64,000 nt of DNA from Phaeosaccion multiseriatum. Its lineage: Eukaryota; Ochrophyta, other classes. The DNA lies in assembly GCA_965112735.1 (NCBI GenBank), contig OZ218962.1:2294001-2358000 (forward strand). The letters run 5' to 3'. The position numbers and the translations under genes are program-made. A model generated the notes under the pieces. That model saw only the letters and a program-made list of their open reading frames with translations. It had not been told where the DNA came from and did not search any database. Below, piece after piece: positions 48,062 through 58,365 of this stretch. The first letter of the stretch is position 1, and each line of letters opens with the position of its first letter.

Positions 48062-48340
48062 TGAGGACCGAGCGTCACCGTCCCGCACGGCTGGTCCAAA
48101 GCAGTGCCAAGAAAAAACCCGCGTAGTTGTGAAGTATATATGTATTCCACCACGCACCTCCATCCACAGCTGCCGGACGACGAAGCCTCGGTGCACATTC
48201 TCCTCTCTCCCGTTGAACAGCAGGTCATTATACGAGACTGGAACAGCTCGCCTGGCTCCTAGCTCCGCCAAGCGCTCGGGACCGCGGGGAGTACGGTGCA
48301 GTCGAGCGCATTCGAGTGCCCTCTTACTCAGTCTCAGCAT
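45505..48340 (-). CDS. Mitochondrial pyruvate / branched-chain 2-oxoacid dehydrogenase kinase family (PDK/BCKDK)
   Basis: Eight exons, in transcript order 48158-48340, 47808-47990, 47597-47668, 47244-47411, 46929-47115, 46568-46670, 46102-46282 and 45505-45759, give 443 residues in phase. The C-terminal half is a GHKL ATPase domain. The N-box reads LFEGLKNALRATV (about 283-295), the G1 box ISDEGGG with the adenine-binding Asp (about 326), and the G2 box GMGIGLPVS (about 372-380), followed by SLYASHFGG, HGWGTQLACYIP. The N-terminal part is the helical bundle (YDHQYAFLK, MSQRHAANVG, HIGCQMLCTHYL). These kinases phosphorylate and switch off the E1 subunit of pyruvate or branched-chain dehydrogenase complexes in the matrix. 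The N-terminus (MLRLSKRALECARLHRTPRG) is basic with few acids, as expected for a presequence. PDK versus BCKDK is not resolved. Confidence 0.93.
45904..45957 (-). pseudogene. Relic copy of the end of kinase exon 7 within the last intron
   Basis: The reverse strand reads YLKTSDTCAEVEAKHQE, nearly the same as the true exon-7 end YLSTSSETFAEVEAKHQE at about 46102-46155. It is followed by GGGGTTGGG instead of the functional donor GTTGG. Nearby sequence (TGCCTTGCCCTGCCCATACA) is also repeated, so the local segment was probably duplicated. Confidence 0.75.
46393..46545 (+). repeat. 23-bp minisatellite in a kinase intron
   Basis: Seven copies of GTACCTGGTGTCTGCACCAT with a short TCA spacer, some with GTGCCTGG, lie between kinase exons 6 and 7. 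One copy is shortened (GTGCCTGGTCTATTCA). Confidence 0.9.
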
Positions 48341-48964
48341 CCCCGGAGATGGAGGGGGGGAGGGTTGAGAGGGGGGAGAGGGCCCTTCCTATCTCTGGTG
48401 GAGTCAAGTAGGGGGGGGGAAGGGGTCGAGGGAAATTCTCTTCCTATGCCCGTCTCTCTTCTTGACGGGAAGAGAGGTTTATATTTTTTTTGTTGTCTTT
48501 ATCGTGCTTTGTTGCGTTACGATGTGCCATAGATTTACACACGTTGGTGATCTCCCCTGTGAGGGAACATGCCACTGAAACTCTAATTATGAAATTCTCC
48601 CGAGCACTTCAAAGTTTCCTCTCTTGTTTTGTGATTTGCGCAGAAGAGAGAGAAGGGTGGGGTAAGACGGACGTACGCAGAGATAAGACTTACTTCAGCT
48701 GAGGGCTCCCACACCTCCGGTAGCAACACCCACCCCTACAGCACACAGAAGAAAGTGGGAGAGGAAAAGGGAGAAAAGAGACGCAGCACACGACGAAGAA
48801 AAGGAACGCCGAAATAAGAGCGAGCGAGCGGATGGGGGAGGAGCAGCAGTGGTAGCATTGGGCCGCACCAATAGCGGATAGCTGGAGAGAGCGGTGAGGA
48901 AGGGAGCCTTCTCGGGCCATCAAGCAACAAGCAGAAACAAGAATCAGGCGAGGAGTGCGCCATC
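48341..48964. promoter_or_regulatory. Divergent region between kinase and unknown gene
   Basis: 624 bp between two outward-facing start codons. An M1-like CACGTTGGTGATCTCCC lies at about 48540 and a T-run about 48483-48495. No other element is recognisable. Confidence 0.45.
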
Positions 48965-49391
48965 ATGGTTGCCGGCGCTCTTCTGGTGCTCTCGTCCCCC
49001 CCCACGGACTATACGAGCTATATCAGCCCATACGCTCCTTCTCTCAGCAAGGATGAGCTGCCCATACTCCCCGTGGGCGCTGTAAAGTCCTGGCGAACGC
49101 CCCCAAAGAAGCTGTTCGGGGAGAGACCAGGCACCGCGGCGCACCGACCATTGTCCAATGCCAAGTGAGTCATGCGCGCTATCGGAGAGTAGGCAAGAGC
49201 TGATGAGTATCATGGTTGTAAGAAAAGAAGACGTCAAAGCGCAAGGGCCTCCTGAAAAGTGGTCGTGGGCACAGAGCACAAGTATCAACCAAATATCCGA
49301 GGTGGATTTTCCTCCGACGCAGAGAAGACCATACCGTCTTTGCTTTATGCCCGCGCTCAAACCGTTGCAACACATCCTTCTTGATCGCTAC

Positions 49392-49427
<36 letters not shown>

Positions 49428-51120
49428 CACACAGGACCGCAGTGGAGGCCCGAGCCAAGTGGCAGCAGCACTCTGCAGATACATGCACAAGACTGCACGT
49501 AAGCAACACGCGCAACAGAAGTGACCGCTCCATCGCCAAGGGGCTCCTGTCTGGCTACGCCTCCCAGCCGTCCTCCCTCTCCTCCTGCGCCTCTTCCACC
49601 GACTTTGGCCTCATGCCCGCCCCACGCGCTCGGGCGGCTTCGGCGGACCCCATGAAGCGCAGCTCGAGCGCAGGTTGCCTTCCCGACACGCCGGGGGGAG
49701 GCGCGGGGCTCTTCCTGCAGGGGCAGGGTCAGGGTCAGGGTCAGCAGCCCCAGAGGTGTAAGACTGCACCGTACGGAGGACCCCGCGCCAAGCTTCGCCG
49801 CAAGCGGTGCGTCCTCCCTCTTTTGCCTTGTCCCTCCCTCCCTCCCTCCCTCCCTCCCTCCCTCCCTCCCTCCCTCCCTCCCTCCCTCCCTCCCTCCCTC
49901 CCTCCCTCCCTCCCTCCCTCCCTCCCTCCCTCCCTCCCTCCCTCCCTCCCTCCCTCCCTCCCTCCCTTTCTCCTAACTTCTACCCCCCCCCCCCGCCCGC
50001 CCCCTACCCGCCCATTCCCTCCGTCCCTCCCTCCGTCCCTCCCTCCCTCCGTCCCTCCCTCCCTCCCTCCCTCCCTCCCTCCCTCCCTCTCTCCCTCCCT
50101 CCCTCCCTCCCTCCCTCCCTCCCTCCCTCCCTCCCTCCCTCCCTCCCTCCCTCCCTCCCTCCCTCCCTCCCTCCCTCCCTCCCTCCCTCCCTCCCTCCCT
50201 CCCTCCCTCCCTCCCTCCCTCCCTCCCTCCCTCCCTCCCTCCCTCCCTCCCTCCCTCCCTCCCTCCCTCCCTCCCTCCCTCCCTCCCTCCCTCCCTCCCT
50301 CCCTCCCTCCCTCCCTCCCTCCCTCCCTCCCTCCCTCCCTCCCTCCCTCCCTCCCTCCCTCCCTCCCTCCCTCCCTCCCTCCCTCCCTCCCTCCCTCCCT
50401 CCCTCCCTCCCTCCCTTCCTTCCTTCCTTCCTTCCTTCCTTCCTCAGTGACGAGAAGGCCACACCCACCAACAGCGTCATTCGCCTTGCTCATGAGTTTG
50501 AAGTCTATCACGATCGAGACCCTGCGGCCTATGAGCTCTACCGCTCAGGCCAGGGAGACCACGCGAAGGTCGTGCCTGTGCGTATGGTACGCCATGTGTG
50601 GAGAGACTGTACCTTCGGCAAGGGAAGCCCCGATCAGCTTCCTGCAGGTGTGTGTGTGTGTGTGAGTGGGAGAGACAGGGAGAGACAGAGAGAGAGACAG
50701 GGAGAGAGGAAGTGGTGGTGGTGGTGGTGGGGGGGGGGGAGGGGGAGAGAAAGAGAGAGAGGGAGTGGTGGTGGGGGGGGGGGAGTGAGATAGAGAGACA
50801 TGGTGTGTGTGTAGCCTCTGTTTTCCCCCACTTCTCTTTGGGTGGCTGCTGACATCAGTCGCGTCTTGGGCCTCAGTCACACTCTGTACACTTTCTTCAC
50901 TATGAGGGGCAGAAGCGACTTGTAGCAACATCTTCCCCCCTCTTGACTTCACGAGCCTCCTACACCCCTCCCCCCCCTCCCCCCCTCTGTCGCCCTCTCT
51001 CCCTCCCTCTTTCAAACCCCTCCCCCGCTATCCATCCCGTCCCCTCCCTCCCGCCTGCATCTCCCTCTTGTTTCATCAGGCTACATTAGGAACACGCGAG
51101 GAGGGTTCTTCACCTCGTAG
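48965..51120 (+). CDS. Uncharacterised 270-residue protein
   Basis: Four exons (48965-49164, 49435-49806, 50448-50647, 51080-51120) join in phase. I do not recognise the family. The N-terminus is PPTDYTSYISPYAPSLSKDE with Pro/Lys motifs (SWRTPPKKLFGERPG). Exon 2 is Ser/Gln-rich and probably disordered. Exon 3 looks folded: VIRLAHEFEVYHDRDPAAYE and VVPVRMVRHVWRDCTFGKG. The short last exon gives GYIRNTRGGFFTS. No membrane segment or signal peptide is visible. Phase consistency across three introns and non-repetitive composition of exons 1 and 3 argue that the gene is real; the last exon is the least certain. Intron 2 is a giant (CCCT)n array. Confidence 0.7.
49828..50446 (+). repeat. ~610-bp (CCCT)n array filling an intron
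   Basis: From just after the donor GGTGCGTCC to the acceptor CCTCAG the intron is CCCT repeats, with one break about 49970-50050 (CTTCTACCCCCCCC, CCGT) and a CTTC end. It is the longest microsatellite in the window; the other strand is (GGGA)n. Confidence 0.95.
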
Positions 51121-52377
51121 GCTCGTTGAGGAGGGCAAGGAAAAGCGATCGAGAGAGAGGCACAGAGAGAGTGGGAGAGAGACACACACACAGAGAGAAA
51201 GAGCAAGAGAGGGCGAGCGAGAGAGAGAGGGAAAAAGAGCAAGAGAGAGGGAGAAAGAGCGCGCGCGTGAGAGAGAGAGAGAGAGAGAGCGGCGATGAGG
51301 AGAGCAGGAGGCGGAGCAGGAGGAGGGGGGGGGGGAGAAGAGGGTCCAGCGTGAAGGACCAAACAATAGGGACAAGCAAGGCTAGACAAACGAAACTTTG
51401 TCTGGCTCTGCTCTGGGCGGACTCAAGGGAAGCTAAGCTGACCGATGGGCATAGCTGTGGAAGGTAGCTGACCGATGGGTATAGCTACGGAAGGAAGGCT
51501 GACCGATGGGCATAGCTGTGGAAGGAAGGCTGTTGTATTTGTATATTTCATCCTGTAGACGGGCAAGAGTCACAAGAGGGCGGGCAAGAAGAGAAATCAG
51601 ATATGCGATGAAGCGTTTCGGATGGATCCAGGTGGACTGGTATACCAAGACCGACTGCTGCTTCTGATGAGAAGGAGGCCTCTTTGCTGTTGTTCTCAGC
51701 CGCTGCCAATGACGGATTGGTCGTATGGTACGATGGGGTGTGTGTGTGTGCGTGCGTGTGTATGTGTGTGTGTGTGTGCGGGCGGGAAATACACCCTTCT
51801 GATTCAATTCTAGAATGGATCTGATTGTGAGTGTGCATGTGTGTGTGTGTGTGTGTGTGTGTGTGGCTGTGTGGGCCGACACGCATGTAATTCAGCTTTA
51901 CCTGTAGTCAATAGTAGTTAGTACTTTACATTTGGCATAATTATAAGTAAGATAGGGAAGAGAGAATGAGAAGGAAGGGGAGAGGGAAGGGGGGGCGATG
52001 CTGTCATGGTGTCGTTTTATGCGAGCGGCCGCTGAAGTGCTCGTGGTCTAAACCATGACGCTGCAGGGAGTTAAATGTTTGGATTGTACTCGAATATTTC
52101 GCTGGCACCTATCGCACTCTAACCTTATGTACCATTACATAAAACCATACTTATCATACACCTGTTGTGCAGGAGGCTTAGTAGAATTGACGTATCGTAC
52201 CATTGTCCGTTCCGATCGGTCATGCTCTTACGAAGGTTCGCCAACGCGCCACGCATTGCTGGTGTGTTTGGAGCACGAGAAGACCTTTCTTTGAACTGAT
52301 TGCTGCGTGTGTGACTCTTTGGTTTCCTTACTTTTCCAAGTTACGTATGCTTACGAAGAAGTGAAGGGGCTCGACGT

Positions 52378-52430
<53 letters not shown>

Positions 52431-52720
52431 TGTTTTGGGGGAGAGACATGAAAGTGGGCATCGAGCGAGACGATTCCTCCCCAACTAGCACCAGATGGCA
52501 CCAATGTCTCCTTTCCATCCTTTTTCTTTCCTCCTTCTTGGGGGGAGGGGAATGATCTTACAGAGGATAGAAGGGAAGGTCCTCCTCTAGAAGGGAAAAG
52601 AGCGAGAGAAACGCGTGTTTTTTTCCCCTCCTCTATTCCATTCTGAATCCCTGCTGACTGGAGACAGAGTAGGATGAATAGATGAATTAAGAAAGTAAAG
52701 GCAGCATATGTCAGACGAGG
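51121..52720. other. Intergenic region with a three-copy repeat
   Basis: Holds (GA)n about 51150-51295, three tandem copies of GCTGACCGATGGGCATAGCT plus GTGGAAGGAAG at about 51437-51530, (GT)n tracts about 51739-51778 and 51835-51864, and (AC)n about 52381-52425. A 79-codon frame at 52055-52294 is the least repetitive stretch, with composition unlike the flanks (AT-richer), but no splice context or known domain supports it. Confidence 0.55.
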
Positions 52721-55658
52721 ATGAGGGTGGGATGGATATCAGGTGCTGTGCTCCTCCTCGCCGTGGGATGGTTTCCCTTGTTGAACAAGATAGCCTGGAT
52801 GGCAGCCAACCCCCAGCTCGTCGAGGAAGACGTGGTCATCTTCTACCCTACTCACGCCACCAGCGCACTCAAGGGTCGAGAAGACCACCCGCCAAGGCCG
52901 CAGGGAGACAAGGACGCGCAGCAACATCAGCAGCAGCGAGAGCTTGGAGGGCAAGGGAACAGACCAATGATGGAGGGAGGAGGGAGAGCTGATATGAGGG
53001 AGGAGGAGGAGGAGGAAGAGGGGGAAGAGGAGAATGGACAGGTGTGGGAGGTGGCCGTACGCGGAGCCGTGTATGTGCCGATGGAGGGCCACCCCGTCGC
53101 GAGAGGGCTCATCGGAGTGCTTACCACTATCGCGCAATGGATGGGCGCCGACCCTCAGCATGGTGCGTGGAGGTGTGAGGGGTGTGTTGTAGCGGGCATG
53201 CACAGAGTGGATACTTGACTGATAGGGCTGGTACGTAGTGACAAGAGGGAGAGACGCACCTCGGGAGAGGTTTGTGTATATATGGAATGGTTGCTTTGCA
53301 TGTATGAAGGGGGGGGGGGGTCGTAGGGCAGAATGTGTATGTGTGTGTGCGCGCGCTACTGGAGCCCTCCCAGTGAAAGGGGGGGTTGGCAGGGCAGAAG
53401 GCAGGACTTGTGGGCGGGGAAGCCGAAGTCTATGGCCCCGTATGTCTTGGTGCGATGTGCCATCAGGCAGCTTCGAGTGACAGTTACGTTGTAAGTGAGC
53501 AAAGGGGCAGGGAGTGAGGTCGTGATGAGTTCGCGTGCGTGAGTGAGTGAGTGAGTGCGTGAGTGCGTGAGTGAGTGCGTGAGTGAGTGAGTGCGTGAGT
53601 GAGTGAGTGCGTGAGCGAGTGCGTGAGTGAGTGAGGGAGTGAGTGAGCGAAAAAGCCTATCGTCGTTTTCCTGAAACATCCAACAAACAATTTCTGCCCC
53701 CTGTTCCGCTCTTCCTTTCTTCCTTGTGCCTGTCGTGTGTGTTTTTTTGGGTTGATGCGCTACTCCAGAGCATCTTCTACACAATCGTTTGGCCACACTT
53801 CTCAACGATTATAATAGGTAAGAGAGGGAGAGAGAGGCAGAGAGAGAGGGGGGGGGGGGGGGGGCGGGAGAGCGAGCGGGAGAGACGAGAAAGGGAGAGG
53901 CAGAAACAAGAGAGGTATAGAGAGACTAGAGAGGGAGAGGGAGATACAAGAGAGGTATAGAGAGAGGGAGAGGGAGATACAAGACAGGTATAGAGAGAGG
54001 GAGAGGGAGATACAAGACAGGTATAGAGAGAGGGAGAGGGAGATACAAGAGAGGTATAGAGAGAGGGAGAGGGAGATACAAGAGAGGTATAGAGAGACTA
54101 GAGAGGGAGAGGGAGATACAAGAGAGGTATAGAGAGACGAGAGAGGGAGAGGGAGATACAAGAGAGGTATAGAGAGACTAGAGAGGGAGAGGGAGATACA
54201 AGAGAGGTATAGAGAGAGGGAGAGGGAGATACAAGAGAGGTATAGAGAGAGGGAGAGGGAGATACAAGACAGGTATAGAGAGAGGGAGAGGGAGATCAAG
54301 AGAGGTATAGAGAGAGGGAGAGGGAGATCAAGACAGGTATAGAGAGAGGGAGAGGGAGATCAAGAGAGGTATAGAGAGAGGGAGAGGGAGATACAAGACA
54401 GGTATAGAGAGAGGGAGAGGGAGATCAAGAGAGGTATAGAGAGAGGGAGAGGGAGATACAAGACAGGTATAGAGAGAGGGAGAGGGAGATCAAGAGAGGT
54501 ATAGAGAGACGGCAAAATCACGGAGAGATGCATCCCAAGGCCTTCTGAAGGCCATGTTGACCACTCGTATGATACTGCCGGCCTTCAAGATCACATGCTC
54601 GAGCCTAACGACTTGCTCTCGATCCTTTCCTCCTCCTCCTCCTCCTCCTCCTCCTCCTCCTCCTCCTCCTCCTCCTCCTCCTCCTCCTCCTCCTCCTCCT
54701 CCTCCTCCTCCTCCTCCTCCTCCTCCTCCTCCTCCTCCTCCTCCTCCTCCTCCTCCTCCTCCTCCTCCTCCTCCTCCTCCCATCCACTACCATCTTCTAT
54801 CCACAATAGAGGAAAGGAGGTGGACGTTGTGGTCCATAGCTGCAACGGAGAGCCTCCACCGTGTCAATACATCTCTAAACAGTGGTATACATCCGCAGGT
54901 AATAAGCAGGACGACTTATTCACTCGCTCACTCACTCACTCACTCACTCACTCACTCACTCACTCACTCACTCACTCACCACTCACTCACTCACTCACTC
55001 ACTCCCCCACTCACTCACTCTCTCTCTCCGTGTATGTGTGTGCGTGGTGTGGTAGGCCCATCGGCTGCGGATGGATACTTTGAGGGAACGCTGCACTTCG
55101 TCACCATCGACAGTAGAGTCAATAGCAATGGCAGTAGCAATAGCGACGGCAGCAGATGTACCAGCACTGACAACAGGAGTAGTAGCAGGAGCAGCAGTGG
55201 CAGCGGCGGCGGCTGTTTCCGAGGCGAGCTGGATGATGGCAAAGGCTGGGTGGACATCACAACCGCCTCCACTTCGCACAGAGGGTACGTAACACTAAGT
55301 AACAAAAGGAGGACGACGCTCACGGTGCTCCCTACTTCTTTGCCGATTCACTCTTCAGGCTCAGTCCTCACGTCGCTGCTACTTTTAGCACCACCACTTG
55401 CGGCTACTGCTGCACCTGCCGCTGCTCCTGCTGCTGCTTGTGTATGAGCTCCGCTGCTGCTGCTGTATCGCCAACTGCTGCTGCTCCTGCTGCTGTATCA
55501 CCGACTGTTCAGGAAGGCCATGGGGCACGTCTCGCTGGTGTCACACGAGGGTGTGGCACTCATCTCCGACGTCGACGACACCATCAAGGTAGTAAGCACT
55601 CTCACCCCCTTTCCCTCTCTCTCTCGCTCTCCCTCCCTCCCTCCCTCCCTCCCTCCCT

Positions 55659-55696
<38 letters not shown>

Positions 55697-57134
55697 TTGT
55701 TCCCTCTCTCTCCCTTTCTTCTTTTCTATCTCTCTCCCCCCCCCTCTCTCCCTCTCTCTCTGTGTGTGTTTTTGCGTTTGTGTCTCGTTGTCGCGCAATG
55801 TTCTCCTTCCTCCTGCCCCTGCCCGCAGCTCATTCCTCTCGCTTTGTGCCGATTCCGCTTCTCCCTCCTGCATACTTTTTCTCCTCCCCTCTCACTTCTT
55901 CGTTTCTGCTTCTGCTTCTGTCCCCTCTTCTCTCTCTTTCTCTCTACCCCGTTCCCCTTCCCCTTTCCTCCTCCCACTTCTCTCCCCCCCCTTCTCCCTT
56001 CTCCTCAGCTGACCGGCGTGGGCGATGTAAACTCTGTTCTGCGGCACACTCTCGCAGAACCATTCACTGCCATCCCGGGAATGGCCGAGCTGTACCGCAG
56101 GTGAGGGGGGCATTTCCTCAGACACAGTCTCGGTTTCAGTTTCAGTTTATTACACCCCCTCAATCCATATCAGGCCGCCACCATTGAGGGTAACGAGGTC
56201 GATATGGAGTATCTTTCGTGGAGGCAACGGGATCGTGACACACACGCACACTCACACACACACAAACACACACGCAAACACACACACGCACGCACCCACC
56301 CACACACCCACACACCCACACACCCACACACCCACCCACACACTCACACACTCACACGCACACACGCAGGTGGGATGAAGAGGGAAGTTCGGCACCAGTG
56401 AAGGAGGGCTTAGAGGACTTAGAGGACTCCGAAGGGAGGCTTCTCCTGCAGGCGGCGCTTCCCCTGCAAGAGGACATGAGCATGTCCTTCCACTACGTTA
56501 GCGGCTCGCCTTGGGCACTGGCGGTGAGTGAGCACATTCACCACTACGAAGGCGCTGGGCAATGGGTGAGGGGCAGTGGCTCTTTGCCTTCTCTCGAGTC
56601 TCTTGCTCCTTCCTCTCTCGCCTCACGCTTCCTCCCTCTGTCTGTCCCTTTCCCTGTCAGGCGCACACATACACTCACATGCACTCACATGCACTCACAC
56701 ACGCACGCTCTCACACACGCACGCACCCACACACGCACGCACTCACAGCAAAACGGAAGCGTTCTTCCATCTTCCCGCTGGTCTCCATCTCTTCTCTCCC
56801 GCCCCCCCCTCTCTCTTCTCTCCCTCTCCCTCTCCCTTCCCGCTCTCCCTGACGCCTGCTGGCTTTGTCTTCCTTGCCTTCCTTGCCTTGCCCAACCAGC
56901 GAGAGCTCCACGAGTGGATGCAAGACGACTCCAAGGAGGGTGGGGCATTCCCAAGAGGCTCTTTTCGCCTGAAGCGATTCAGGTAAGTGACCATGATGGC
57001 TGACATGATGTGCTGGTGTTACGCATGTATGTATGTATGTATGTATGTATGTATGTATGTATGTATGTATGTATGTATGTATGTATGTATGTATGTATGT
57101 ATGTATGTATGTATTATGTATATGTATATGTATG

Positions 57135-57165
<31 letters not shown>

Positions 57166-58282
57166 GTATATGTATATGTATGTATGTTTTTGTATTTATG
57201 CATGTACTGACTTTGAATCCCTCCAACGGCTTTTGCCCGTGCGCTGAAGCTTGCGATTTGTCTTTGGGGGACGCATGGCGGGGGAGAGGGGACGGAGGAG
57301 GAAGGGAGAGAGGGAGAGAGGGGGAGGAGGCTTGGACTGTCAGCATGTCCTGAGAACAAGTGTTCCCTCTTGCCCTCCCGCATCCCACTTTCCCCGAAAA
57401 CCCATATGCTACCACCACGCCGTCCTATCCCCCTCCTCCTGCTCCTCCTGCTCCTCCTCCTCCTCCTCCTCCTCCTCCTCCTCCTCCTCCTCCTCCTCCT
57501 CCTGCTCCTCCTCCTCCTGCTCCTCCTGCTCCTCCTGCTCCTCCTGCTCCTCCTCCTCCTCCTCCTCCTCCTCCTCCTCCTCCTCCTCCTCCTCCTCCTC
57601 CTCCTCCTCCTCCTCCTCCTCCTCCTCTTCCTCCTCCTCCTCCTGCTCCTCCTGCTCCTCCTGCTCCTCCTCCTCCTCCCCTCCTCCTGCTCCTCCTCCT
57701 CCTCCTCCTCCTCCTCTGGCCTACCCAGATTTGAATTGCTCGAACCATGGTGAGTGAAGGGAAGAGCTGGGCATAGATGCGACCCGCTGGCCCAGGAAGG
57801 GAGGGCTTTGTGGTACAGGCGTCGCTATGTCAGGCGAGCATACATTCCCCCCTGTCCTTCACGTAGAACTTCAGGTGGAAGGGATGAAACTTCCTCTCTT
57901 TCGCTTTCGTCCCCCCCCCCCCCCCCCCACCTCTCTCTTTCTCCCTCCCCTTTCGTCCTCCTTGATCACCCGTTTCCCTCCCTTCCCCCCCTCCCCTTCC
58001 CTCCGCCTCACCCCTACCCCTCGCTTTGTGCAATGCTCAGGGGCGTGGACTCATTCTCCTCTGTCCTTAGGCTCGTCTCCTCCAACCTCGAGCGCAAGAA
58101 GGCCGAGATAATCGCAGTGCTGCGCAGACACCCGAGGAGGAGGGTTGTGCTCGTGGGCGACTCTTCAGAGCAAGATCCAGAGGTTAGTACTGTCAGTTAG
58201 TAAGTCAGTGGGTGAGTTCAATCAGTTATTCATCAATCAGTGTGAACTAAGTCAGAGAAACGGAAGCGACCATTCACTCTCC

Positions 58283-58365
<83 letters not shown>

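Noticed and set aside
49741-50793. Very long [10 protein letters not shown] / GREGGREGG frames
   Set aside because: Produced by the (CCCT)n intron; flanking exons are joined by good splice sites that remove it.
52055-52294. 79-codon frame as a small gene
   Set aside because: Non-repetitive but without known motif, splice context or neighbour evidence; left as part of the intergenic note.
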